Assembly (NCBI GenBank): GCA_035493835.1
Contig: DATJHO010000037.1
Location: forward strand, 1 to 31,237
Reading direction: 5' to 3'
Length of the DNA stretch: 31,237 bases
Source: DASZTU01 sp035493835
GTDB taxonomy: Bacteria; Pseudomonadota; Alphaproteobacteria; Rhizobiales; Devosiaceae
This document shows positions 7,314-16,494 of this stretch, in pieces. The notes under the pieces were generated by a model. The model made no database searches. It saw nothing but the letters and a program-made list of their open reading frames with translations, and had not been told where the DNA came from. Position 1 is the first letter of the stretch; the number at the start of each line of letters is the position of its first letter. The position numbers were made by a program, and so were the translations under genes.

Positions 7314-8270
7314 ATGAGAAATAATCGCAAACCGCTCCGTAGGGTGTGCACCTGGAGCATTGCCATGCTTGGGCTGGCTGCTATGCCGGGTCTTGCGCAG
7401 GCTGAGAACGTGAAGGCGGCGATCGCTTTCACCCCGACCGCAGCAGTCGCGCCGGTGTTTGACGCTCATACCGAGGGCTTTTTCGCGAAGGCCGGCCTCG
7501 ACACTTCGTTGCTCATGCAGGACAATTCAGTGGGCGTCGTGGCGGCGGTCCAGGCGGGCAACGCCCAGATCGGTTCGGCGGCGGCCGGGGTATTCTTCGG
7601 TGCCATCGAGCACGGTCTCGACTACGTGGCGCTGGGCTGCCAGACCACGTTCGGCCCGGGCACTGACGTGCTGGGGGTGATCGTCCGCAAGGGCGTGAAC
7701 ATCAAGTCCGCTGCGGACCTTGTGGGCAAGCGTGTGGCCGTGCCGGGCATCAATGGCGGCACCGATGTCACTTTTCAGGAATGGCTGCACGAAAATGGCG
7801 TCGACCGCAGCAAGGTCACCGACGTCGAAGTAAAATATCCCCAGCAGGCCGACATCCTGCGCGGCAATACGGTCGACGCTGTGGTGACTTCGGAGCCCTA
7901 CCTGACGCGGATCGTCAATGCAGGCCTCGGGACGGTATTGACCCACCTCAACGACATCAAGCTCAGCGTGCCGGACTCGTTCTATTTCGCCACGCGTGAC
8001 TGGGCCAATGCCCATCCACAGGCCGTTGCAGCCTTCGTGAAGGGACTCAAGGAAGGCGTCGATTTCGCCCACAGCAATCCCGACAAGTCGAACCAGGACG
8101 CCGCTGCGGCCCTGAACCAGCAAGTCTCGGTCGTGAGCGCCGCCGGCAAGCAGAACTTCTGCAGTGAAGATGTTGCGAGCTACGTTCAGCAGCTCAACAG
8201 CGTCATGCTCGGGCTCAACTTGGCCCAGGACCCGATCGACCCGACCACCGTGGTCTGGAAACAGCCATAA
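7314..8270 (+). CDS. ABC transporter substrate-binding protein, NitT/TauT family
   Basis: A periplasmic binding protein of 318 aa that delivers the ligand to the ATPase/permease encoded next. The signal peptide is clear: a basic start (MRNNRKPLRR), a hydrophobic core (SIAMLGLAAMPGLA) and an AQA cleavage site before ENVKAAIAF at about residue 29. The mature part has family features: VFDAHTEGFFAKAGLD, VAAVQAGNAQIGSA, and KSAADLVGKRVAVPGINGGTD. The ATG at 7314 is fixed by a strong AGGGAGGA site; an in-frame start at 7248 would add residues ahead of the signal peptide. Ligands of the family include sulfonates, nitrate, aromatic acids and pyrimidine precursors. The decarboxylase-like neighbour favours an organic acid, but this is inference. 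Confidence 0.9.
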   Translation: MRNNRKPLRRVCTWSIAMLGLAAMPGLAQAENVKAAIAFTPTAAVAPVFDAHTEGFFAKAGLDTSLLMQDNSVGVVAAVQAGNAQIGSAAAGVFFGAIEHGLDYVALGCQTTFGPGTDVLGVIVRKGVNIKSAADLVGKRVAVPGINGGTDVTFQEWLHENGVDRSKVTDVEVKYPQQADILRGNTVDAVVTSEPYLTRIVNAGLGTVLTHLNDIKLSVPDSFYFATRDWANAHPQAVAAFVKGLKEGVDFAHSNPDKSNQDAAAALNQQVSVVSAAGKQNFCSEDVASYVQQLNSVMLGLNLAQDPIDPTTVVWKQP

Positions 8271-8336
8271 GCTTTGCTGGAAGTCCGGTTTGGCGCCGGG
8301 CTTCCAGCGTGCCGGTTCTGTGTTGGAGAATTCACC

Positions 8337-9107
8337 GTGTCATCTGCCCGCGCCATCGAATTCGACCGTGTCGATTTCGCCTACGGCCAAGTGCCCATCC
8401 TGTCCAACCTCAGCTTCGCCGTCGACGCGGGGACCATAAGCTGCGTTATTGGACCGTCGGGATGTGGCAAGACAACAGTCTTGCGCCTGATTGCCGGTTT
8501 CATTCGGGCTACCGCCGGCGAGGTGACGGTGGCTGGCAAGGCGCGAACCAGACCAAGCCGCGATGTGGCAGTCGTGTTCCAGGATTACGGCCGCGCGCTG
8601 CTGCCCTGGCGCACAGTTTATGACAACGTCTCGCTCGCGCTGGAAGCCGCGCACGTGCCGCGCAACGAGCGCCGTCCGAAAATCGAGAGCATGCTCGAAT
8701 TGGTGGGCTTGCAGAACCATGCGAAGAAGTTCCCGGCGCAACTGTCGGGCGGCATGCAGCAACGCCTGCAGATCGCGCGCTGCCTGGCCCAGGAGCCGAG
8801 CATCCTGTTGATGGATGAGCCCTTCGGGGCGCTCGACGCCATGACGCGCGCCAGTCTCCAGGACGAACTACTGCGAATTCAGTCGCAGCGCGGGGTCACG
8901 GTCCTCTTCGTCACGCACGACCTCGAGGAAGCGCTCTATTTGGGGCACCAGGTGGTGGCCCTCAAAGCCAATCCCGGCCACCTTGGACGGTTGGTTGAGG
9001 TCGGGCTGCCATATCCGCGCGATCAGCTTGCAACGCGGGAGCATCCGGAGTTCCTGCACATGCGCCGGGAGCTGTTCAGCCTCACCCATGACGGGCACCA
9101 GGGATGA
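8337..9107 (+). CDS. ABC transporter ATP-binding protein, NitT/TauT family
   Basis: The cytoplasmic ATPase of the importer, 256 aa. It has Walker A GPSGCGKT (39-46), a Q-loop in VVFQDYGRALLPW, the ABC signature LSGGMQQR (136-143), Walker B ILLMDEP (156-162, catalytic E161), the D-loop GALD and the switch histidine in FVTHDLEEAL. The phrase LLPWRTVYDNV is typical of SsuB/TauB/NrtD-like ATPases. The GTG at 8337 is chosen because GGAG lies nine bases upstream and the protein then begins at the first beta strand. An in-frame TTG at 8274 sits only 4 bp after the previous stop and adds an unrelated tail. The stop overlaps the next start as ATGA, showing translational coupling. Confidence 0.92.
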   Translation: MSSARAIEFDRVDFAYGQVPILSNLSFAVDAGTISCVIGPSGCGKTTVLRLIAGFIRATAGEVTVAGKARTRPSRDVAVVFQDYGRALLPWRTVYDNVSLALEAAHVPRNERRPKIESMLELVGLQNHAKKFPAQLSGGMQQRLQIARCLAQEPSILLMDEPFGALDAMTRASLQDELLRIQSQRGVTVLFVTHDLEEALYLGHQVVALKANPGHLGRLVEVGLPYPRDQLATREHPEFLHMRRELFSLTHDGHQG

Positions 9108-9868
9108 TCCAGCGGCTCAACTTCAACTACAAGCCGTGGGTGGTTATTGCCGCCCTTGTGGCTGGCTGGCAGTGGGGAACGAGCGACCCGCATCTAGTGT
9201 CGGACACGCTGGCGCCGCCGTTGCCGGTCGCCGAAGCCGTGGTCCAGATGATCGCCAACGGCAGTGTGATCGTAGCGGGGGCGGAAACCCTGCTGGCGGC
9301 CCTGCTCGGACTGATGCTGGGTGGTGGGATCGGATTGGCCATCGGGCTTGTGGCTGGCATGACCAAGGGGGTCGCCATGGCCATTCGCGGGCCGGTCGAA
9401 GCGCTGCGGCCGTTGCCGGCAATCGCGCTGGTGCCGCTGATGACCATCACCTTCGGGCTGGGGCTGCCGATGGAGGTCTATGTCGTTGCCTTCGCGGTGG
9501 TATGGCCGTGCGTCATCCTTACGCAGCACGCGGTTCAGAACGTCGACCGCCGGCTGATCGAAGTGGCGGACGTGCTGGAACTCGGGCATCTGGCCCGCAT
9601 CCCCAAGATCATCCTGCCAGCGATCTGGCCTCGCCTCATCGTCATGCTGCGGTTCAGCGCGGCGATTGCGCTGTTGATCGCGGTGACGGTGGAGCTCGTG
9701 TCCAATCCGTGGGGGCTTGGCCACGAGATGATGGTTGCCGAAGAAGGGTTCCAGCCGGCCAAGATGCTGGCTTATCTGGTGGTGATCACCGCGATCGGCT
9801 GGGGACTCAATTGGGTACTGGTGAGCGTCGAGCGGCGTTTTGCCGGCTTTCAAATCCCGCAGAAGTGA
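9104..9868 (+). CDS. ABC transporter permease, NitT/TauT family (first of two)
   Basis: A 254-aa inner-membrane permease of the BPD_transp_1 type, with about six helices. The N-terminus is a short cytoplasmic tail followed by a first helix (WVVIAALVAGWQWG). The cytoplasmic EAA-like coupling loop is near LIEVADVLELGHLARIPKIILPAIWPRLIVMLRF, which contacts the ATPase. The ATG at 9104 overlaps the ATPase stop by four bases. The next gene is a second, different permease, so the channel is probably a heterodimer. Most NitT/TauT systems have one permease gene forming a homodimer, so two is a variation rather than an anomaly. Confidence 0.9.
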   Translation: MIQRLNFNYKPWVVIAALVAGWQWGTSDPHLVSDTLAPPLPVAEAVVQMIANGSVIVAGAETLLAALLGLMLGGGIGLAIGLVAGMTKGVAMAIRGPVEALRPLPAIALVPLMTITFGLGLPMEVYVVAFAVVWPCVILTQHAVQNVDRRLIEVADVLELGHLARIPKIILPAIWPRLIVMLRFSAAIALLIAVTVELVSNPWGLGHEMMVAEEGFQPAKMLAYLVVITAIGWGLNWVLVSVERRFAGFQIPQK

Positions 9869-9876
9869 GATTGGCA

Positions 9877-10632
9877 ATGCCGCGTTCCCTGAGCAACCTC
9901 ATGGTCAACGTCGCCTCGATCGGCGCGCTCGTGCTCCTCTGGTATGTCGTCACCGCGGCCCACCTGGTGCCGCGCGTGTTCCTGCCCTCGCCGGTTGCGG
10001 TCTGGCAATCGCTCGTCGCCGGCTTTACCCATGGCTCGCTTCTCGAGCAGACCATGAACACCGTCGTCGCCATGCTTGCCGGCTGGTTCGCCTGCAGCCT
10101 GCTCGGCGTGGTGGTGGGCAGCATCATCGGCGTCTGGCCCTTGGCACGGCAATCGCTGGCCCCGGTGCTTGAGATCTTCCGGCCGATGCCGCCGGCGGCG
10201 GTCATTCCTGTTGCCATCGCCATCTTTGGTTTGAGCCGGGAAATGTCTCTGTTTGTCGTCATCTTCGGCGCGATCTGGCCGGCGCTACTGGCGACGGTGC
10301 ACGGGTTTTCCTCGATCGAGCCACGTCTGCGCGAGGTCGGCCGCGCGCTCGATATGTCGCCGCTCGCCTTCATCTGGAAGATTGCTCTACCGAACGCCAC
10401 GCCCGACATCATTGCAGGCATGCGGCTCTCCATGGTGATTTCGCTGGTCCTGGTGGTAATCACGGACATGATCACGGGGCAATTGGGGCTCGGCAGCCTC
10501 GTGGTGCTGGCCTCGCGCACCTTCGATATGGCCGGGCTTTTCGCGGGGTTGTGCCTGCTCTCCGTCATTGGGTTCATCAGCAATGCAGCCCTCCAGTTCG
10601 TTGAGCGGCGCCTGCTGAGTTACCAGCAATAG
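9877..10632 (+). CDS. ABC transporter permease, NitT/TauT family (second of two)
   Basis: A 251-aa inner-membrane permease, probable partner of the preceding one. Hydrophobic helices start at VASIGALVLLWYVVTAAHLVP, followed by VFLPSPVAVWQSL, a typical family phrase. The coupling loop is around LREVGRALDMSPLAFIWKIALPNATPDIIAGMRLS. The ATG at 9877 is chosen: it lies 8 bp after the previous stop and starts at MPRSLSN. The same frame is open much further upstream, but that part overlaps the ATPase and first permease and encodes no family sequence. It is the last gene of the operon that starts at 5206. Confidence 0.9.
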   Translation: MPRSLSNLMVNVASIGALVLLWYVVTAAHLVPRVFLPSPVAVWQSLVAGFTHGSLLEQTMNTVVAMLAGWFACSLLGVVVGSIIGVWPLARQSLAPVLEIFRPMPPAAVIPVAIAIFGLSREMSLFVVIFGAIWPALLATVHGFSSIEPRLREVGRALDMSPLAFIWKIALPNATPDIIAGMRLSMVISLVLVVITDMITGQLGLGSLVVLASRTFDMAGLFAGLCLLSVIGFISNAALQFVERRLLSYQQ

Positions 10633-10669
10633 CTGCAAGGGCGAATCGAAGGCGCTTTCCAGGGAGATC

Positions 10670-10683
10670 GGGCCGAAGGGCCC
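10670..10683. terminator. Short hairpin between convergent operons (weak)
   Basis: GGGCC-GAAG-GGCCC forms a 5-bp GC-only stem with a four-base loop in the 64-bp gap between the NitT/TauT operon (plus) and the DppF gene (minus). Its position suits a shared terminator, but the stem is short and no T-tract follows on either strand. Confidence 0.3.
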
Positions 10684-10696
10684 ACCAGCGACGGGA

Positions 10697-11697
<1,001 letters not shown>

Positions 11698-11701
<4 letters not shown>

Positions 11702-12702
11702 GCCGCAACTCCCGCGACCGGCGCCGAGGCGACATCGGCCGTTACCCAGCAGGCGGCATTATGCGAGGGTCCGAAGCTGAACATCGGCGGCATCTCGGCC
11801 CCGCATCTGTCGATCCGTTTCGGGCAGCGCGCCAGGAACGGACACCCCTGTCGCAGTGCTCCCGGCGCCGGCACGGAGCCCGCAATCTGATAAAGCCGCT
11901 GGCGATCGTCGCCGAGCCGTGGGATCGAGTTAAGCAGGCCTTGCGTGTAGGGATGGCTCGGATTGCGGAAGATCGAGCGGACATCGCCTTCTTCCAGCAC
12001 CTTGCCGGCATACATCACGATCACGCGCTCGCAGACTTCGGCGATGATGCCGAGATCGTGCGAGATCAAAAGGATCGCGGTGCCAAGGCGTTGGCGGATC
12101 GACTTCATCAATTCCAGCACCTGCGCCTGGATGGTGACGTCGAGCGCCGTTGTCGGCTCGTCGGCGATCAGCAGCTTTGGGTTGCAGGCGACGGCCATGG
12201 CGATCATCACGCGCTGCCGCATGCCGCCCGAGAACTGGTGCGGATATGCCCCGTATCGTTGTGCCGGATCCGGCATCCCCACCAGCTGCAGCAGCTCGAT
12301 GACACGCGCCCGCCGTCCCCCGGACGTCAGTGGCTCATGCAGCTTGATCGCCTCGGCGATCTGGTCGCCAATCGTCATCACCGGGTTGAGCGAACTCATC
12401 GGCTCCTGGAAGATCATGGCAACGTCGCGGCCGCGGATTTCCCGCATCTGCTTTTTCGGCACCTCGAGCAGGTTCTTGCCTTCGAACTCTATTCGGCCCG
12501 AAACGATCCTCCCCGGCGGCTCGGGGATGAGCCGCAAGACCGCGAGCGAGGTAATCGATTTGCCTGAGCCCGACTCGCCGACCAGCCCCACCGTGCCCCC
12601 GGCAGGAATGGAGAAGCTCACGCCATCGACGGCGCGCAACGGCCTCAACTTGGGACCGAATTCGATCGAGAGGTTTTCGACTTTCAGCAGCGGCGTGGTC
12701 AC
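11698..12702 (-). CDS. Oligopeptide/dipeptide-type ABC transporter ATP-binding protein (DppD/OppD-like)
   Basis: The first ATPase of the importer, 334 aa. It contains Walker A GESGSGKS, Q-loop MIFQEPMSSLNPV, signature FSGGMRQRVMIAMA, Walker B LLIADEP with D-loop TALD, H-loop ISHDLGIIAEVCERVIVMYAGKVLE, and the C-terminal domain HPYTQGLLNSIPRLG with C-P-F-L-A-R-C-P cysteines. The GTG start at 12702 overlaps the DppC-like stop as GTGA and gives VTTPLLKVENLSIEFG, the normal family N-terminus. The frame stays open far into the upstream permease gene, but that extension is only an overlap. Overlaps with both neighbours indicate translational coupling of the transporter subunits. Confidence 0.92.
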
Positions 12703-13595
12703 TGGGAAAGCTCCGGATCGAGTTCGTCGCGCACCGCATCGCCGATCAGGTTGAAGGCGAGGACCACGATTGTGATGGCGATGCCGGCACCCACGATCGG
12801 CCACGGCGAGCCGAAATGGTTGTTGAGGCCGTCGCGGATGATGTTGCCCCAGCTCGGATTGGGCGGCTGCGTGCCAATGCCCAAAAAGCTGAGCGAGGCC
12901 TCGAGCCGGATCGCCGAGGCCGTCCATAGGGTCAGCAGCACCAGCACGGAGGAGGCGATATTGGGGATCACGTGGCGCAAAAGGATCACGGGGGTCCGCA
13001 CGCCCACTGCGATTGCCGCCTCGACATAAGGCTCCTGCTTCACCGCAAGTGTCGAGGCGCGGGCGACGCGGGCGAAGCCGGGGATGAAGGCGACGGTGAT
13101 CACCGCTACCACGTTCCAGAAGCCGCCGCCGAGCACCGCCGCAATCAGGATCGCCAGCAGCAGTTCGGGAAACGCCAGCAGCATGTCGATGATGCGGCTC
13201 AGGATTCGGTCGATCCAGCCGCCAAAATAGCCGGCGACGACGCCGAGCGCCGTACCGATCAAAGCTGCGAGGGTAGGGGACACCAGCCCGAAGATCATTG
13301 AATTGCGCGAGCCGTAGATCAGTCGCGAGAGCACGTCGCGGCCGAACTGGTCGGTACCGAGCCAATTATCCGGCGAGGGGTCCTGGTTGATCTTGAGTGC
13401 GCTCTGCGCGAGCGGGTCGTGCGGCGCAATCAGTGGCGCGAAGATGGCGACGAGCAGGAACACCACCACGATCAGCGTCGCAACGATCGTCGCGGGCCTG
13501 CCGAACAGGATGCGGGCAAGGGCCGACCACCGGCTGCCCTCGGCGGGCGGCAACTCCGTTGGGCCGGCAATGGCCGTTTCCACCATATCGGTCAT
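12699..13595 (-). CDS. Oligopeptide/dipeptide-type ABC transporter permease (DppC/OppC-like)
   Basis: A 298-aa inner-membrane permease. It has the OppC N-terminal extension with a first helix (IVATLIVVVFLLVAIFAPLIA), the family phrase DQFGRDVLSRLIYGSRNSM, and an EAA-type coupling loop around PYVEAAIAVGVRTPVILLRHVIPNI. The ending SPWPIVGAGIAITIVVLAFNLIGDAVRDELDP is the standard DppC C-terminus. The ATG at 13595 overlaps the DppB-like stop (ATGA). It pairs with the DppB-like protein to form the translocation pore. Confidence 0.93.
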   Translation of the reverse strand: MTDMVETAIAGPTELPPAEGSRWSALARILFGRPATIVATLIVVVFLLVAIFAPLIAPHDPLAQSALKINQDPSPDNWLGTDQFGRDVLSRLIYGSRNSMIFGLVSPTLAALIGTALGVVAGYFGGWIDRILSRIIDMLLAFPELLLAILIAAVLGGGFWNVVAVITVAFIPGFARVARASTLAVKQEPYVEAAIAVGVRTPVILLRHVIPNIASSVLVLLTLWTASAIRLEASLSFLGIGTQPPNPSWGNIIRDGLNNHFGSPWPIVGAGIAITIVVLAFNLIGDAVRDELDPELSQ

Positions 13596-14530
13596 TGTTT
13601 CACCCGGATGCGCGGATCGATGATGACATAGGCGACATCGATCAACAGGTTGATCGCCACCACGAAGAACGCGAAAACAACGACGCCCGCCTGGATCACC
13701 GGATAGTCGCGCTGCTGGATGGCGTTGATCAGCAGGCTGCCGATGCCCGGCCGGTTGAACACCAATTCCACGGCCACGGCGCCCGACAGCGTTGCCAGGA
13801 TCGAAAGCCCGAGCCCGGTGGTCAGCGGCAGGAGCGCATTGCGCAGGCCGTGGCGATAGAGAACGCGGGCTTCGCTGGCGCCCTTGGCGCGGGCGGTGCG
13901 CACATAATCCTTGCCGAGTGTCTCGAGCAGCGCCGTGCGCGTCAGCCGACCCATGAACGCCGACTTCAGCGCCGCCAGAGTGATCGCCGGCAGCAGCACG
14001 TGATAGAGCCCGTCGACGAACCCGTCGCCGCCGCCATTGATCGGGAACCAGCCCAGGTTGAGCGAGAAAACGATCAGGAGCAGTGCCCCCAGGTAGAAGT
14101 CGGGGACCGCGTAGCCGATCAGGGAATAGAGCCGGGCCGCGTTGTCCGGGGCTCTGTTGCGGTTGACTGCCGCGAAAACACCCATCGGCACGCCGACGAC
14201 GAGTCCGATCAGTGTCGCGACTAGCGTAAGCTCGATCGTATAGGGCAGGTTCTGCGCCAAAAGGTCGTTGACAGGCGTGCCGTTAATCAGCGAGTTGCCG
14301 AAATTCAGCGTCACTACGCTCCAGACGAAAGTGAAGAATTGCTGCCATAGCGGCGCATTGAGCCCCAGCTGCTCGCGTAGCACGGCTAATTGCTCCGGCG
14401 TCGCCTGATCCCCCAGCGCCACCTGCGCCGGATCACCCGGCAGGATGCGCAGGGAGACAAACACCAGGATCAGCACCAGGAAAATGGTCGGAATGGCATC
14501 GATCAGGCGATTGGCGATCAGGCGAAGCAT
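13592..14530 (-). CDS. Oligopeptide/dipeptide-type ABC transporter permease (DppB/OppB-like)
   Basis: A 312-aa inner-membrane permease with the typical DppB start (MLRLIANRLIDAIPTIFLVLILVFVSLRILPGDPAQVALG). The large periplasmic loop follows, and the coupling loop is around TLGKDYVRTARAKGASEARVLYRHGLRNALLPL. Its C-terminus (QQRDYPVIQAGVVVFAFFVVAINLLIDVAYVIIDPRIR) is standard. The family usually has about six helices and this length is normal. It is separated from the upstream binding-protein gene by 183 bp that contain a composite palindromic repeat, the only sizeable gap inside the transporter cluster. Confidence 0.93.
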   Translation of the reverse strand: MLRLIANRLIDAIPTIFLVLILVFVSLRILPGDPAQVALGDQATPEQLAVLREQLGLNAPLWQQFFTFVWSVVTLNFGNSLINGTPVNDLLAQNLPYTIELTLVATLIGLVVGVPMGVFAAVNRNRAPDNAARLYSLIGYAVPDFYLGALLLIVFSLNLGWFPINGGGDGFVDGLYHVLLPAITLAALKSAFMGRLTRTALLETLGKDYVRTARAKGASEARVLYRHGLRNALLPLTTGLGLSILATLSGAVAVELVFNRPGIGSLLINAIQQRDYPVIQAGVVVFAFFVVAINLLIDVAYVIIDPRIRVKQ

Positions 14531-14568
14531 GATGAGCTCCTGACCTCGCTTGGTCCGTGCTGGCCCCC

Positions 14569-14690
14569 ACCCCTCACCCGCCTGCCGGCACCCTCTCCGG
14601 CAAGGGGAGAGGGGAGTTGCGGCATGGCGTAGCCACCGCCTTCCTTCTCCCCTTGCGGGAGAAGGAGGCGCGCAGCGCCGGATGAGGGGT
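14569..14690. repeat. Composite palindromic intergenic repeat between binding-protein and DppB genes
   Basis: The element is bounded by 8-bp inverted arms (ACCCCTCA at 14569-14576, TGAGGGGT at 14683-14690). It contains two internal hairpins: 14591-14598 with 14606-14613, and the 9-bp stem 14643-14651 with 14657-14665. The right-hand 52 bases (14639-14690) recur at 31159-31210 with three mismatches. This identifies a dispersed REP/RIME-like element. Its location just after a binding-protein gene suggests an effect on mRNA decay or read-through into the permease genes. Confidence 0.8.
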
Positions 14691-14713
14691 AGGTCGAAAC
14701 CACCGTCCTAACC

Positions 14714-16330
14714 TCAAACGTACTTCGCCTTGTGCAGCGGCCAGTAGGCGTAGCCGGACTTCACCGGGAAACCGAGGTCGACGCGAGGATTGCGGGCGAT
14801 GACGTAGCTGAGGGTGATGATGCCCATGTCGGGCAAATCCTTCAGCACCTGCTCCTCGATCTGCTGCACCAGGGCGATGCGCTTGGTGAAGTCCGGCTCG
14901 CCATTTGCCTGGGTCAGCAGGTCGTCCACCCCCTTCATGGCCACGCCGTAGTGGCTGTAATTGGTGCCGCCGCTGCCGTCGGCCTTCACCTCCGATCGCG
15001 AGGATAACTGGTCGAGCAATGGTTGGGTGGGGACCGGCGGATAGCTCGAGGAGTTGAGGGCGATGGGATTGAGATCCTTGGCCGTCTGGTTGTGGAAGGT
15101 CGCGTGGTCGATGATCTTCATGTCGAGCACGATCCCGGCCGCGCGGAGCTGCTCCTGGATCATCAGCATGATGGCGGAATAGTCCTCGCGCTGGCTGGTG
15201 AAGCACTGGACGGTGACACCGCTGGGATAACCGGCTTCGGCGAGGAGCTGCTTGGCCTTGGCGACATCGGGTTTGTATTGCAGCTCGGGCGGCAAATCCT
15301 CTGCCCTGACTGCGCCAGGGAACTGTGAGGCGATCATCCCGACCATCGGGGTCGCCAGCTCGCCATAGGCCTTGGCGATTGCGGCGTTATCTATGGCGTA
15401 GCGCACCGCCTGGCGGACGCGCACGTCGTCGAACGGCTTTTTCGTCAGGTTGAGCAGCAGGTGATTGAAGCTACCCGGTTTGGTCTCGTCAAAAATCGTC
15501 TTGGGCGCACGCTGCTTGATGCCAGGAATCCAGCCCGGAGTCCGCGCCCCTTCCATCATGTCGATCTGGCCGGACAGGAACGCCAGCGTGCGCGCCGTCG
15601 TATCGGCAATGTACTGGATCTTCAGCTGCCTGCTTGCCGCCTTGTCGCCAAAATAGTCGGGATTGGCATCGAGCAGCACATAGCTGGTGGGATCGACCTT
15701 GTTGACCTGGAACGGCCCTGTGCCGATGGGGTCGAACTTGAACTTTTCCGCACCCTTCTCCTCGAACGCCTTCCTGCAAAGGATGCTGGCGGGAAGCGTC
15801 GCCGCGCAGGCGCCGTTGAACAGCGGATCGGGCAGCTTGAGGGTGAATTTGACCGTCAACAAATCGACCGCCTCGACCTTGTCGATGTTTTGGTACTGCG
15901 CCTTGCCGTTGGTGACGATCTTGGGATCGATCAGCCGGCCGAAGGTGAAGACCACGTCGTCGGCCGTGACCTCGCCATAGCCCTTGTGGAACTTTACCCC
16001 CTTGCGGATGTGGTAGGTCCATGTCTTGGCATCGGCCGAAGCTTCAAAGCTCTCGGCGATCTCGGGCCGGAAATCGGCCGGGGTGAAGCCGAAGGTGCCG
16101 TCTGCCGAATTTACCAGGCAATCGAAGAGCTGGCAGATCGCCCAGTTGTCGCCGCCGGTGAGCCCGGTCTGTTGCGGATTAAGCCCGCCGGGCGACCGCG
16201 CCGCCAGCGCAATCGACAGCACATGCTCCTGCGCCTCGGCCGGGCCGACACCACCCAGTTCGAGGCCAATAGTTGCGGCAGCGCCCGCTACGCCGGCCTG
16301 CACCAAAAAATCCCTGCGGTTTAGGGTCAA
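14714..16330 (-). CDS. ABC transporter substrate-binding protein, family 5 (DppA/OppA-like), Tat signal
   Basis: A periplasmic ligand-binding protein of 538 aa, normal for SBP family 5. The N-terminus MTLNRRDFLVQAGVAGAAATIGLELGG has the twin-arginine motif NRRDFL followed by a hydrophobic stretch and a PAEAQE cleavage region, so export is probably by Tat, already folded. The family signature (AESFEASADAKTWTYHIRKGVKFHKGYGEVTADDVVFTFGRL) and DVRVRQAVRYAIDNAAIAKA are present. It lies after the enolase-superfamily gene and ahead of the DppBCDF-like genes on the same strand. The ligand could be a peptide, an oligosaccharide or an acid-sugar compound; binding residues cannot be read reliably. Confidence 0.9.
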   Translation of the reverse strand: MTLNRRDFLVQAGVAGAAATIGLELGGVGPAEAQEHVLSIALAARSPGGLNPQQTGLTGGDNWAICQLFDCLVNSADGTFGFTPADFRPEIAESFEASADAKTWTYHIRKGVKFHKGYGEVTADDVVFTFGRLIDPKIVTNGKAQYQNIDKVEAVDLLTVKFTLKLPDPLFNGACAATLPASILCRKAFEEKGAEKFKFDPIGTGPFQVNKVDPTSYVLLDANPDYFGDKAASRQLKIQYIADTTARTLAFLSGQIDMMEGARTPGWIPGIKQRAPKTIFDETKPGSFNHLLLNLTKKPFDDVRVRQAVRYAIDNAAIAKAYGELATPMVGMIASQFPGAVRAEDLPPELQYKPDVAKAKQLLAEAGYPSGVTVQCFTSQREDYSAIMLMIQEQLRAAGIVLDMKIIDHATFHNQTAKDLNPIALNSSSYPPVPTQPLLDQLSSRSEVKADGSGGTNYSHYGVAMKGVDDLLTQANGEPDFTKRIALVQQIEEQVLKDLPDMGIITLSYVIARNPRVDLGFPVKSGYAYWPLHKAKYV

Positions 16331-16454
16331 AGCGTTCCTCCCTCGGTTTGGGCCTTCGTTTTCGAAGTGCCCACATTTAGATTGCCTTCGGCCCCTCGGC
16401 GTTTGACACGCACCATTGAGGCTTTTGTCGAGCCAAGCTCTCCACCCGTTCCGA

Positions 16455-16483
16455 CCTCATCCTGAGCTTGTCGAAGGATGGGG
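16455..16483. repeat. Short palindromic dispersed repeat (CCTCATCCTGAG... type)
   Basis: A 9-bp stem (CCTCATCCT at 16455-16463 with AGGATGGGG at 16475-16483, one G-T pair) encloses GAGCTTGTCGA. The same core, TCATCCTGA...TCGAAGGA, recurs at 27225-27259 in the urtA-urtB gap. Such elements are scattered in intergenic DNA of many Alphaproteobacteria. It lies in the 164-bp gap between the enolase-superfamily gene and the binding-protein gene. Nothing else is recognisable in that gap. Confidence 0.7.
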
Positions 16484-16494
16484 CGGCCTGCCGA

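Noticed and set aside
8983..9876. Upstream extension of the second NitT/TauT permease frame
   Set aside because: The extension overlaps the ATPase and first permease and reads as low-complexity Arg/Gly-rich sequence. The ATG at 9877 gives a normal permease.
12703..13365. Upstream extension of the DppD-like ATPase frame
   Set aside because: It overlaps the DppC-like gene out of frame and lacks any domain. The GTG at 12702 gives the normal ATPase N-terminus.
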